A DNA stretch of 64,000 bases from Falsirhodobacter flavus (GCA_029846755.1 JARWBI010000003.1:268863-332862), one strand, 5' to 3'; counted from the stretch's first letter, positions 54,567-63,504 are shown. The notes: generated by a model from the letters alone, not told the origin. Numbers and translations are program-made.

Positions 54567-55355
54567 TCAGCCCAAGGCCTGGGATACGAGGGCGTATGTC
54601 TTGAAATCCGATGGCACGCCGGGACGCGCGCGATGCACCATCGCGATGCCGCCCCCCACATGCGCAAGGCCGAGCGAGGCCGCGAAATCCGAAAGTCCGC
54701 GCGCCAGGTCGACGCGCAGGAACCCGCCTGCACAGCGGCGCGACGCTTCGGCCAGCAAGGCGCGGGCCGCGGCGTCATCCGTGGCGACGATGGGGCCGAC
54801 CAGCCGTCCGCGCCCGAAATCGCGCAGTACGGCAAAGCCGCCAGTCGTGCGAAGCCCCTCGCCGCCCATCCGGGCCAGCAGGTCCGCGCGGTCCATCCCG
54901 CTGGCGGCAAGGTCGAGCGTTGGATCAGGTGCGCCATCGGCGACCGCCCGTTCGGGCGTCGCGGCCAGTGCGATCCCCTGATGCTGTGCGATGGTGCCGC
55001 AGGCGACGAAGCCCAGCTTTTCATAAAGGGGCAGCCCGTCGGTCGTAGCGACCAGCCGCATCTCGCGCGCCCCGGCCAGATCCATGACCGCTGCCATCAA
55101 CTCGCGCCCCAAGCCGCGCCCGCGCATCGACGCATCCACGATAATCATGCTGAGCGTCGCGACATCCCCGAACCGCGAGCAGAGCGCGGTGCCGACCACG
55201 GCCTCGCCGTCCAGCGCCACCACCCCGCCCGAGACGGAGAGCGTCAGCGCCCAATCCTCGGCCCGGTGGGGCCATCCCGCCTGCTGCGACAGGCGCAGCG
55301 CACCGGGCAGATGCTGCGAGCCGAAGGTTTCGATGCAGTATTTCGTCGTGGTCAT
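54567..55355 (-). CDS. Two-domain GNAT acetyltransferase (YitH-like), copy 1
   Basis: 262-aa protein. The N-terminal GNAT domain (about 1-135) shows the acetyl-CoA motif MRGRGLGRELMAAVMD and LPLYEKLGFVACG. The C-terminal domain (about 145-262) is the second half of the YitH/HolE-type fold, with DFGRGRLVGPIVATDD and ending YALVSQALG. Paralogous to the protein at 59035-59973, which ends YGLTSQTLG. Likely N-acetylates the amine substrate or an intermediate. Confidence 0.83.
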   Translation of the reverse strand: MTTTKYCIETFGSQHLPGALRLSQQAGWPHRAEDWALTLSVSGGVVALDGEAVVGTALCSRFGDVATLSMIIVDASMRGRGLGRELMAAVMDLAGAREMRLVATTDGLPLYEKLGFVACGTIAQHQGIALAATPERAVADGAPDPTLDLAASGMDRADLLARMGGEGLRTTGGFAVLRDFGRGRLVGPIVATDDAAARALLAEASRRCAGGFLRVDLARGLSDFAASLGLAHVGGGIAMVHRARPGVPSDFKTYALVSQALG

Positions 55356-55470
55356 GGGGCCAATCCTGTTTGATCCAGCCTAGGTCGGGCGTTCCGGCAT
55401 GATCGCCCTTCTGTGCGCAGCAGGCGGCAGTTTGCTGCTGAAGCGCGATTGGCCGCCGCAGAAAATGCCG

Positions 55471-56553
55471 TTACCCTGCCGCGACCGCCCGGATCATGGC
55501 GCAGGTCTCGTGCAGCTCGGTCCGGGTCAGGTATTCTTCGGGGCGGTGGGCGCGGGCGATGTCGCCGGGACCGCAGATGATCGCGGGAATGCCCGCCTGC
55601 TGGAATAGCCCCGCCTCGGTGCCATAGCTGACCGCGCCCAGCGGTTCGTGGCTCGTCACCCGCGCCATCAGACGCGCCAGCGGGTCGGCACGGTCCAAGG
55701 CCAACGCGGGATAGGAGGACAGCCATTCCGCAGGCACGCCCGCCGCCAGCACCGGCTCCAGAAGCGAGCGGGGGTCAACGCCGTGGATCGCGCGGGCCTC
55801 CACCTCGGCCTCGGCATGGCCGGGGACGATGTTGATCGCCTGCCCGCCTTTGACGGTGCCGATCTGGATCGTGGAATAGGGTGGAACGAACCGCTCGTCC
55901 TGCGGGCCATGCTCCAGCGCGCGGGCCTGCGCCTCGGCGGCGGCCAAGGCGGGCAGCAGCGCGTGGATGGCATTCACCCCCAGATCGGGGCGCGAGCTGT
56001 GGGCCGGACGCCCTGAGGAGATCAGCCGGATCGCCGCCTTTCCCTTATGGGCCAGAACCGGCACCAGCCCGGACGGCTCGCCCACGATGCAGCCCGACGG
56101 TGGCGCGCAAAGGTCGGGCAGCGCAGCGATCAGGTGCGGAACGCCCCGGCAGCCCGCTTCCTCGTCATAGGACAGCGCGATGTGGATGGTGGCACCCGAT
56201 GCGATCAGATCCGGCACCGAGGACAGCACGGCGGCCACGAACCCCTTCATGTCGCAGGCCCCGCGCCCGATCAGCCGATCGCCATCCTCGCGTAGCAGGA
56301 ACGGATCGGCCAGCCATTCCGGCTCGCCCGCCGGGACCACGTCCACATGGCCCGAAAGGATCACCCCCGCGCGCGAGGGATCGCCGATGGTGGCGAACAG
56401 GTTGAAGCGGTCCCCTTCCGGCCCGCGCAGAAGCGTCGGGGCGATGCCATGCCCGCGCAGGTGATCGGCCACGAATTCCATCAGCGCTCCGTTCGGCGTT
56501 CCCACCACGCTGGGAAATCCGACCAGCCGGGACAGCATCGCCTCGGGGGTCAT
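55471..56553 (-). CDS. M20-family deacylase (acetylornithine deacetylase ArgE-like)
   Basis: Zinc-dependent hydrolase of 360 aa; the start at 56553 overlaps the cupin stop. Metal-site motifs: SGHVDVVPAGEPEW, RGACDMKGFVAA and SYDEEAGCRGVPH; the dimerisation segment is VNAIHALLPAL. Likely removes an N-acyl group from an amino acid derivative. The 115 bp to the next gene (55356-55470) contain no gene. Housekeeping arginine synthesis is less likely, given the catabolic neighbours. Confidence 0.88.
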   Translation of the reverse strand: MTPEAMLSRLVGFPSVVGTPNGALMEFVADHLRGHGIAPTLLRGPEGDRFNLFATIGDPSRAGVILSGHVDVVPAGEPEWLADPFLLREDGDRLIGRGACDMKGFVAAVLSSVPDLIASGATIHIALSYDEEAGCRGVPHLIAALPDLCAPPSGCIVGEPSGLVPVLAHKGKAAIRLISSGRPAHSSRPDLGVNAIHALLPALAAAEAQARALEHGPQDERFVPPYSTIQIGTVKGGQAINIVPGHAEAEVEARAIHGVDPRSLLEPVLAAGVPAEWLSSYPALALDRADPLARLMARVTSHEPLGAVSYGTEAGLFQQAGIPAIICGPGDIARAHRPEEYLTRTELHETCAMIRAVAAG

Positions 56554-56909
56554 GATGCGAAGACGTAGATCTTGCGGACGGTGCGGATCGTCTTCCACAG
56601 CCCGACGAAGCCCGGTTTCATCACGAAACTGTCGCCTGCCACGAAACGCTGCATCTCGCCGCCCTCCTCGGTGATCTCGACCTCGCCTTCCAGCAGGTGG
56701 CAGAACTCGAACGCTTCGCCCTTGATGGACCGGGTTGTGCCGGGGGTCGCCTCCCAGATGCCGGTGCGGGTCTGGGTCCAGGTGCCATTTGATTCGTCCA
56801 GCGGCCAGGTCTTGAAGGATGGCGAACCTTCGACCAGTCGGTCGGGGGCGGGCAGATCCTCGCGCGGGGCGAAGGCGGGCTTGGGTTCGATGCGTTGCAG
56901 CAGGCTCAT
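56550..56909 (-). CDS. Cupin-domain protein
   Basis: 119-aa single-domain cupin (DUF861/RutD-like ethanolamine-utilisation type). Start ATG 56909 behind AAAGGA. Key segments are GIWEATPGTTRS, EFCHLLEGEVEITEEGGE and GDSFVMKPGFVGLWKT. The beta-barrel may bind metal or be a small sensor. First gene of the minus-strand operon that runs to 46239, facing the HAD-FAD operon across a 197-bp promoter region. Confidence 0.82.
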   Translation of the reverse strand: MSLLQRIEPKPAFAPREDLPAPDRLVEGSPSFKTWPLDESNGTWTQTRTGIWEATPGTTRSIKGEAFEFCHLLEGEVEITEEGGEMQRFVAGDSFVMKPGFVGLWKTIRTVRKIYVFAS

Positions 56910-57042
56910 GTCATATCCTTTCGTTGCCTGCACACCATGGCCCCGCGCCGCCCACGGTCGGCACCGTTGTTCCGGGCGCTTCGGCATCCGCTGCCGCATC
57001 GGGGGGCGAATACGCAATATCCTGCCTTCAAAGCCCGGACTG

Positions 57043-57060
57043 CGGCAATCCGTGTTGCCG
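57043..57060. promoter_or_regulatory. Inverted repeat in the cupin/HAD divergent promoter region
   Basis: CGGCAA-TCCGTG-TTGCCG, a perfect 6-bp inverted repeat with a 6-bp spacer, 47 bp before the HAD start and 134 bp before the cupin start. Candidate operator of the whole cluster. The half-site recurs in opposite order at 60034-60049 near the AraC gene. Confidence 0.5.
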
Positions 57061-57106
57061 AAGCGGGGCGATGGTGAAGACGACAGGAACGCCCCGGAGA
57101 GACGCG

Positions 57107-57769
57107 ATGACCTTCCGCCCCAAATTCATCACTTTCGACTGCCACGGCACGATGATCTTCTTCGACATGGCCGGTGCCGCACGCGACCACTACGGCGCGG
57201 CGCTGGGCGACCGGATCGACACGTTCATCGCCGATTTCGCCGCATACAGGCTGGACGAGGTGCTGGGTGCCTGGAAACCCTATGCCGAGATCGTCCATAA
57301 TTCGCTGGAGCGGACCTGCAAGCGCAACGGCGTCGCCTTCGATCCCGCCGTAGCCAAGGACATCTACAACCGCGTGCCCACCTGGGGGCCCCATGCGGAT
57401 GTGCCCGCAGGGCTTCAGCGCATCGCCGGAAAGATTCCGCTGGTCGCGCTGACCAATTCCATGAATGCCCAGATCCCGCACAACATCGCGCGCCTTGGCG
57501 CGCCTATCGACCATGTCTTCACCGCCGAAAGCGCGGGCGTCTACAAACCGCAGATGCGGGCGTTCGAATACATGTTCGACCAGCTTGGCTGCGGCCCCGA
57601 GGACGTGCTCCACGTCTCGTCCAGCTTCCGCTACGACCTGATGACGGCCCATGATCTGGGCATCCGCAACAAGGTCTGGGTGAACCGGGGGCACGAGCCT
57701 GCGAACCCTTACTACGGCTATACCGAGGTGAAGGACATCTCGGGTCTGGCCGAGGTGGTGGGGCTGTGA
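57107..57769 (+). CDS. Haloacid dehalogenase-like hydrolase (type II HAD), copy 2
   Basis: 220-aa HAD protein; start at 57107 behind GGAGAG. Motif I FDCHGTMIFFD has the nucleophile Asp and lacks the second Asp, like the copy at 51413. Motif II is LVALTNSMNAQIPH and motif III Lys lies in VYKPQMRAFEY. Overlaps the FAD oxidoreductase gene by 4 bp (GTGA). Confidence 0.84.
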   Translation: MTFRPKFITFDCHGTMIFFDMAGAARDHYGAALGDRIDTFIADFAAYRLDEVLGAWKPYAEIVHNSLERTCKRNGVAFDPAVAKDIYNRVPTWGPHADVPAGLQRIAGKIPLVALTNSMNAQIPHNIARLGAPIDHVFTAESAGVYKPQMRAFEYMFDQLGCGPEDVLHVSSSFRYDLMTAHDLGIRNKVWVNRGHEPANPYYGYTEVKDISGLAEVVGL

Positions 57770-59043
57770 AATACGCGTCCTACTGGCATGAAAGCGCGCC
57801 GCCCTTCGCGGGCGGCCAGCAAGGTCCGGTCGAAGGAAGTTTCGATGTGGCCGTGATCGGCGCGGGGTTCACCGGGCTGTCGGCCGCGCTGAAGCTGGCC
57901 AAGGCGGGGGTGCGCGTCGCCGTGCTGGAAGGGACGCATGTCGGGGCGGGCGCATCGGGGCGCAATGGCGGGCATCTGAACAACGGGATCGCACATGGCT
58001 ATGCCGCCGCGAAGGCGCATCTGGGCGATGCGCGCGCCCATGCGCTCTATCACGCCTATGACCGTTCCATCGACCTGATCGAGCGCACGGTCGCGGAAGA
58101 AGGCATCGCCTGCGATTTCCGCCGCTCGGGCAAGCTGAAGCTGGCGTCAAAGGCCGGCCATGCGGCCGGGCTGCGCGCGAATTACGACCTGATCCATGCC
58201 GAGGTCGATCCCGATACCGAATGGCTCGAAAAACCCGATCTGGCGGGCGAGGTCCGGTCGGGCGCTTTCCACGGTGCGATCCTGTATCGTAAATCGGCCA
58301 TGATGCACATGGGCCGATATGTGAACGGTCTGGCCGAAGCCGCCCATCGGTGCGGCGCACAGCTGTGGGAAGCGGCCCCCGTGGTCGCCCGCAGGCAGGT
58401 CCAGGGCGGTTGGGAGTTGGAGACGCCGCGCGGCAGTTTGCGTGCGAGCCGAGTCATCGCAGCAACGGGGGCCTATGGCACGACCCCGCCGCTGGGATAT
58501 TTCCGCCGCCGTATCATCCCGGTCGGATCGTTCATTGTCGCAACCCGCCCCCTGACGGATGCCGAGGTGGCGGCGACGATGCCTGGCAACCGCACTTGCG
58601 TGACGTCGCTGAACATCGGCAACTATTTCCGCTTGTCGCCGGACAACCGGCTCATCTTCGGCGGACGAGCGCGGTTCTCGTCGCGGTCGGACCAGACCTC
58701 GGACGCGAAATCCGGGGCGATCCTGCGCCGGTCGCTGGCAACGATCTTCCCCCAGCTGGCGGATGTGCAGATCGACTATTGCTGGGGCGGGCTGGTCGAC
58801 ATGACCAAGGACCGTTTCCCCCGCGCCGGAGAGGCGGAGGGAATGCTGTATGGCATGGGCTATTCCGGGCATGGGGCGCAGATGTCGACGCTGGTCGGGC
58901 GGTCGCTGGCCGACATGGCGATGGGGCGCGATGCGAACCCGCTGGCCGGCATGGACTGGCCGGCGATCCCGGCCCATAGCGGCAGGCCGTGGTTCCTGCC
59001 GCTGGTCGGGATGTGGTTCGGGCTGAAGGACCGGCTATCCTAG
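57766..59043 (+). CDS. FAD-dependent amine/glycine oxidoreductase (PuuB/OrdL-like)
   Basis: 425-aa flavoprotein of the DAO family, similar to gamma-glutamylputrescine oxidase. GTG start inside the HAD gene. FAD motif VAVIGAGFTGLSAALKLAKA (about 30-49), GASGRNGGHL and C-terminal GMGYSGHGAQMSTLVG. Probably oxidises an N-acylated or secondary amine to an aldehyde and ammonia or a smaller amine. Convergent with the GNAT gene copy 2 (9-bp overlap). Confidence 0.88.
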   Translation: MKYASYWHESAPPFAGGQQGPVEGSFDVAVIGAGFTGLSAALKLAKAGVRVAVLEGTHVGAGASGRNGGHLNNGIAHGYAAAKAHLGDARAHALYHAYDRSIDLIERTVAEEGIACDFRRSGKLKLASKAGHAAGLRANYDLIHAEVDPDTEWLEKPDLAGEVRSGAFHGAILYRKSAMMHMGRYVNGLAEAAHRCGAQLWEAAPVVARRQVQGGWELETPRGSLRASRVIAATGAYGTTPPLGYFRRRIIPVGSFIVATRPLTDAEVAATMPGNRTCVTSLNIGNYFRLSPDNRLIFGGRARFSSRSDQTSDAKSGAILRRSLATIFPQLADVQIDYCWGGLVDMTKDRFPRAGEAEGMLYGMGYSGHGAQMSTLVGRSLADMAMGRDANPLAGMDWPAIPAHSGRPWFLPLVGMWFGLKDRLS

Positions 59044-59973
59044 CGTCTGCGAGGTGAGCCCGTAGGTGATCGACCCGGACACGGCGCGGCGATGCGGCCC
59101 GATCCGCATTTCCGTGACCGTGTCGAACGCCACCATCCCCGCCGCGGTCAGAAAGCCGACGAACCTTTCGCTGTCGACGGGCGTGTCCAACCGCATGAAG
59201 GTGCCCGGACGGATCAGGGGCGCGACAAGCTGCATCGCCATGTCGTCATCCTCGGCCACGACCGGGCCGATCACCGCGCCCCGGCCGAAGCGCCGCGTCA
59301 GCGCAAAGCCCCGCAGCACCCCGCCGCGCAGCGCCGCCGTCCCGGTCGAAAGCGGCAGCAGAAGATCGAACGCATGCGTCCGTTCGGCGCCATAGGCGGC
59401 CGTGTCCAGATCGCGCAGCGCAGGCTCGTCGCCGCGGCCCAGCGGCCTGATCTCCAGCCCCGGCGGCGCGGCGGGCGCGGCGGGCGTGCGGGCGATGCCC
59501 TGCTGCTGGCGGATGATCCCGACCGGCGTGAAGCCCGCTGCCTCGTAGAGCCTGTAGCCCGACAGTGTCGCGCTCAGCCGCAGGTCGCGGCCTGCGCAGT
59601 CGCGCATGATGCTCTGGAGCAGCCAGCGGCCCGCGCCCTGCGCCTGTAGACGCGGCGCCGTTACCATCATCCCCAGCATTGCGAAATCATCGCCCATGGC
59701 AAAATACATAGCCGATCCAACGGGCCTGCCGATCTCGTCCGTGGCCAGATACCCCTTGCCCAGCGACAGGAACAGATCCAGATCGTGATCGCGATGGGGC
59801 CAAAGCACGCTGACCGTCAATTCATGCAGCAAGCGGCGCTGCCCCGGCCCGATCGGCTGTGTCTGCGTGTTGTAGCTGTCGACCTTCAGCCCCTGCCCGG
59901 TGGTCTTCGCATCCTTGGAAAGAAATGCCTGCATTCGCTGCTCTGCCGACATCTGCGGCTTGCCCTGTCCCAT
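59035..59973 (-). CDS. Two-domain GNAT acetyltransferase (YitH-like), copy 2
   Basis: About 312 aa. N-terminal GNAT domain with QAQGAGRWLLQSIM and YRLYEAAGFTPVGI; C-terminal second domain with RRFGRGAVIGPVVAEDDD and the end YGLTSQTLG. Paralogue of copy 1 at 54567. The start is uncertain: ATG 59973 has GGGAGAG upstream; ATG 59952 and ATG 60018 are alternatives. The additional N-terminal 50 residues distinguish it from copy 1. Convergent with the FAD gene. Confidence 0.8.
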   Translation of the reverse strand: MGQGKPQMSAEQRMQAFLSKDAKTTGQGLKVDSYNTQTQPIGPGQRRLLHELTVSVLWPHRDHDLDLFLSLGKGYLATDEIGRPVGSAMYFAMGDDFAMLGMMVTAPRLQAQGAGRWLLQSIMRDCAGRDLRLSATLSGYRLYEAAGFTPVGIIRQQQGIARTPAAPAAPPGLEIRPLGRGDEPALRDLDTAAYGAERTHAFDLLLPLSTGTAALRGGVLRGFALTRRFGRGAVIGPVVAEDDDMAMQLVAPLIRPGTFMRLDTPVDSERFVGFLTAAGMVAFDTVTEMRIGPHRRAVSGSITYGLTSQTLG

Positions 59974-60033
59974 CCGGCTGACGCTCTCCCACGGTTCGCC
60001 CCGCAACTTTATGCACAACCTGCCATCATATGC

Positions 60034-60049
60034 TGCCGTATTGGCGGCA
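60034..60049. promoter_or_regulatory. Inverted repeat in the GNAT/AraC divergent gap
   Basis: TGCCG-TATTGG-CGGCA, perfect 5-bp inverted repeat with a 6-bp spacer in the 179-bp gap. Uses the same TGCCG/CGGCA half-sites as 57043-57060, but in opposite order. Weak evidence for a shared regulator. Confidence 0.35.
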
Positions 60050-60152
60050 AAGATCGAAGATTATGCTATTGCGCGCCGCGCGCGGGGGGCTGGATCGCGG
60101 GACGGCGGCGATATAGATGTGAGGCCGATGCCACGCCGCCGAAGGACGAGGG

Positions 60153-61040
60153 ATGGGATTCTCGCGCAACCTGACCTATCGCACCGAGGGGATCGAGGTG
60201 ACGGCCCCCCTGCGCTATCGGCATTTCGACGGCGTGATCGCCGATCTTTGGCACGCGCGCGGACGGCCGGATGCCTGCGGCTTCTACGCCTCGCGCAACC
60301 CGCGCATCATCGTGTTCTTCGACGATGTGGGCAGCGCGATCCGGATCACGAATGACGAAGGGGGCATCGCCGATCGCCCGATGGCGCGGATCGCCTATGT
60401 GCCGCCGGGCGTGCCAAGCTGGACGGCGTTTTCCACCGCCATCGGGTTCCGGCATCTGGATCTTTATCTTTCGGCAGGCGTCGCGCAGGGCATGCTTGCC
60501 GCAAGCATGGGCAAGGCTGGCGCCGCCGCCGCGCTTCGAGGGATGGTCGAACGGCAGGATCCGGGCGAACTGCTGACGGTGGCCGAACTGCTGGCGACGG
60601 AAGTCGTCGTCCCGCGGCATGGAGAGCTTTACGTGCTGGGGCTGGTGCAGGCGCTGCTTGGCGGGCTGTTCGCCGATCCCCGCGCGGCCCCGACCGACCC
60701 CCGCTTCAACGGCGCACAAATGCGGCGGCTGCGCGATCATGCCCTTGGCAACCTGCACCGGCGCATCGGGACGGCAGAGCTCGCCGCCGTGGTGGAGCTT
60801 TCGGAGAGCTGGTTCAACCGGCGTTTCCGCGCAACGACCGGGCTTTCGCCGCAAGGCTGGATCGCGAGGTTGCGCGCGCAGCGGTCGTGCGAGATGATCG
60901 AGCAGACCGTGCTGCCGCTGCACGACATTGCCCTGCAGCTGGGATACACGGATCAAGCGCATTTCACCCGCGCCATTCGCGCACATATCGGCATGACCCC
61001 CGGTGCGCTCCGACGCGATGCGCAGGAGACAACGGCCTGA
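60153..61040 (+). CDS. AraC-family transcriptional regulator
   Basis: 295-aa regulator. The N-terminal ligand domain is about 1-185; the C-terminal double helix-turn-helix (about 192-290) shows IGTAELAAVVELSESWFNRR, then FRATTGLSPQGWI and ALQLGYTDQAHFTRAIRAHI. It lies just before a TonB-dependent siderophore receptor gene in the same direction, typical of regulators that sense an iron-siderophore complex. Divergent from the amine cluster; it could instead regulate that. Confidence 0.88.
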   Translation: MGFSRNLTYRTEGIEVTAPLRYRHFDGVIADLWHARGRPDACGFYASRNPRIIVFFDDVGSAIRITNDEGGIADRPMARIAYVPPGVPSWTAFSTAIGFRHLDLYLSAGVAQGMLAASMGKAGAAAALRGMVERQDPGELLTVAELLATEVVVPRHGELYVLGLVQALLGGLFADPRAAPTDPRFNGAQMRRLRDHALGNLHRRIGTAELAAVVELSESWFNRRFRATTGLSPQGWIARLRAQRSCEMIEQTVLPLHDIALQLGYTDQAHFTRAIRAHIGMTPGALRRDAQETTA

Positions 61041-61066
61041 TGCAATCGGCGGTCGGCCGGTGCAAT
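61041..61066. promoter_or_regulatory. Direct repeat upstream of the siderophore receptor gene
   Basis: TGCAAT occurs at 61041-61046 and 61061-61066, exactly 20 bp apart start to start, immediately after the regulator stop. AraC-family activators bind direct repeats at about two helical turns. About 195 bp upstream of the receptor start, in a 220-bp gene-free gap. No convincing Fur box was seen in the gap. Confidence 0.45.
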
Positions 61067-61260
61067 ACCGACGACTGCAGCATGTGCTAGCAGGCGGCTT
61101 CGTCGGGATCCGTTTCCGGCCTTTTTCCGGAACCAGTCCGATCGGTGAACACCAAGCCATCAGCACAGTCTCACCGTCGGTTCTGAACCCACCCAAGATC
61201 GAATGCCAGCCAGACCCCTGAGGGATCGAGCCAGCCCTTCCCCTCAGACAGGAGTGCCTC

Positions 61261-63384
61261 ATGGCATATGAAACCCGCAGGCAGCGGTCGCGCCTGGCCA
61301 TCATGAAACGCAGCAGCCTTGCCCTGCTTCTTTCCGGAACGGCGCTCATCCCCGCAGCCGTCGCGGCGCAGGACGCATCGGGGGATATCCTGCTTGCGCC
61401 CATCTATGTGCAGGGTGCCTCCGTCTTCGGCGAGGACAGCACGGTCGTTGCGGGCTATACCGCCACGGGCAGCAAAACCGTGTCCGAGATCATCGACGTG
61501 CCCGCGCAGGTTTCCGTCGTCACGCAGGAAGAACTGCGCACACGCGCGCCCGACAACCTGATGCAGGCGCTGGCCTATACCGGCAGCGTGTCGGTGGACG
61601 AATACGGCTCGGACAACCGATACGACTTTTTCCGCATCCGGGGCTTTTCCGCGAACAGCGCGGGCACCTATCGCGACGGGCTGCCGCTGCGGTCCTTCAA
61701 CTTCACCGGCGGCAAGATCGAACCTTATTCGGTCCAGCGGATCGACGTGCTGAAGGGCTCCACCTCGACGCTGTTCGGGCTGAACGGTCCGGGGGGGCTT
61801 GTGAACGTCATCACCAAGCGCCCGCAGGATCTGGCCTTCGGCGAAGTCTATACCACCGTGGGCGAGGATCATGCCGAGATCGGAACCGATTTCGGCGCGC
61901 CGCTCGATGCGGATGGCGTCTGGACCTATCGCCTGACGGCGAAGGTGAAGGACGGCAAGGAAGACACCGAGTTTCAGGACAACGACGCGCGCTATCTGGC
62001 CGGTGCGCTCAGCTGGAAGCCGACCGCCGCGACATCGCTGACGCTGCTGGCGAACTGGTTCGACAGCGACGGCAACTCGGGCAACTCGATCCCCGTGGGA
62101 TCCACCGCCCCGCGCGACACCTATTTCGGAGAGCCGGGCTTTGGCGACATGGACCGGGACGAGCGCAGCTTCGGCTATGAATTCAGCCACGATTTCGGCA
62201 ACGGGCTGACCTTCCGCCAGAACGCCCGCCAGTCGAACATCGAGATGGTCTACAAGCAGGTCTATCTGCAAGGGTTCACCGAAGACGGCCTGGCCAACCG
62301 CTACGCCTACCACATGGATGGCGAGATCGACCGTTTCGCCATCGACAACCAGCTGCAATACGACACCAGTTTCGGCAATATCCAGAGCCGGACGCTGCTG
62401 GGCGTCGATTATACCGATGACGACCTGCGGGAATTCAGCCGGACCGGCACGGCGGGCGCGGTCGATCCGAACGATCCCGTCTACTGCGGACCGGAGTGCA
62501 TTTCCCTAACCAGCGAGTCTCTGCTGAAGATGAAGCAGAAGGCGACCGGCATCTATCTGCAGCAGGAATTGACATTCGACGACCGCTGGATCGTGACGCT
62601 GGGCGGGCGGCATGACCGCGTGGAGACCGAGGTTCCCACCTCGCCCGAGCAGACGTCCACGCAGACTGCCTTCACCAAGCGCGCGGGCCTGACCTACAAG
62701 GCGACGCCGGATCTGAGCTTCTATGCCAACTATTCGGAATCCTTCGAGCCGGTATCGGGGTATTACAACACGGTCGTCAGCGGTTCGATCAAACCGCAAG
62801 AGGGCAAGCAGTACGAGGCCGGCGTCAAGTATCGGCCCGGCGGCGGGGATGCCCTGCTCAGCTTTGCGCTGTTCGACCTGACGCAAAGCAACGTCCCGCG
62901 CAGCGATGCGACCGGCGCGATCACCCGTCAGATCGGCGAGGTGAACGTCAAGGGCGCCGAGATCGATGGACGTATGGCGATCAACGACAGCCTGAACGTG
63001 TTGATCGGCTATTCCTACTGGGATGCCGAAATCATCGGCGGCGCGACCGGCGGCAATGTCCCGCAACTGACGCCGGAACATTCGGCATCCTTCTGGGCTG
63101 ACTACGCTTTCGGCGAAGGCTCGGCGGTCGAGGGGCTGCGGATCGGCGGCGGCGGTCGGCTTCTGGGCGATCGCTTCGCGGATGACGCGAACACGACGAG
63201 GATCGGTTCGGCCGTCGTGATTGATGCCATGGCCAGCTATCAGCTTGGCGAGAACACCGAGATCGCGTTGAATGTGAATAACCTGTTCGACCGCGAATAC
63301 ATCGCCACCAAAAACTTCGACAATACCGCGAACTTTTATGGCGACGAGCGCACGATCCGGGCGACGTTGCGCAAAAGTTGGTGA
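61261..63384 (+). CDS. TonB-dependent siderophore receptor (FhuA/FoxA-like)
   Basis: Outer-membrane receptor of 707 aa. CAGGAG precedes the ATG at 61261; an internal ATG at 61303 starts the core signal peptide MKRSSLALLLSG. The plug domain (about 60-170) shows VPAQVSVVTQEELRTRAPDN, IRGFSANSAGTYRDGLPL and RIDVLKGSTSTLFGLNGPGG. The rest is the beta-barrel with a C-terminal NNLFDREYIATKNF segment and terminal Trp. It imports ferric hydroxamate-type siderophores (family inference). Possibly controlled by the adjacent AraC regulator. Confidence 0.9.
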   Translation: MAYETRRQRSRLAIMKRSSLALLLSGTALIPAAVAAQDASGDILLAPIYVQGASVFGEDSTVVAGYTATGSKTVSEIIDVPAQVSVVTQEELRTRAPDNLMQALAYTGSVSVDEYGSDNRYDFFRIRGFSANSAGTYRDGLPLRSFNFTGGKIEPYSVQRIDVLKGSTSTLFGLNGPGGLVNVITKRPQDLAFGEVYTTVGEDHAEIGTDFGAPLDADGVWTYRLTAKVKDGKEDTEFQDNDARYLAGALSWKPTAATSLTLLANWFDSDGNSGNSIPVGSTAPRDTYFGEPGFGDMDRDERSFGYEFSHDFGNGLTFRQNARQSNIEMVYKQVYLQGFTEDGLANRYAYHMDGEIDRFAIDNQLQYDTSFGNIQSRTLLGVDYTDDDLREFSRTGTAGAVDPNDPVYCGPECISLTSESLLKMKQKATGIYLQQELTFDDRWIVTLGGRHDRVETEVPTSPEQTSTQTAFTKRAGLTYKATPDLSFYANYSESFEPVSGYYNTVVSGSIKPQEGKQYEAGVKYRPGGGDALLSFALFDLTQSNVPRSDATGAITRQIGEVNVKGAEIDGRMAINDSLNVLIGYSYWDAEIIGGATGGNVPQLTPEHSASFWADYAFGEGSAVEGLRIGGGGRLLGDRFADDANTTRIGSAVVIDAMASYQLGENTEIALNVNNLFDREYIATKNFDNTANFYGDERTIRATLRKSW

Positions 63385-63504
63385 CGGCAGAGGGTCTCGC
63401 GTCGGATGCGGGACCCGTTTCGCATTCAGGTCGCGGTGCAGTTGGTGGACCACCTGTATCCGCGCTTCGATCTTTGGCGTGATCTTCACGTCGCTGACGC
63501 CCAG

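Noticed and set aside
46239..60018. Interpretation as an ectoine degradation (eut/doe) operon
   Set aside because: No M24 ectoine hydrolase, no succinate-semialdehyde dehydrogenase and no Ehu-type transporter; only an aminotransferase and a deacylase are shared.
46239..60018. Interpretation as the E. coli-type putrescine (puu) pathway
   Set aside because: No gamma-glutamylputrescine synthetase PuuA, hydrolase PuuD or aldehyde dehydrogenase; only a PuuB-like oxidoreductase and an aminotransferase.
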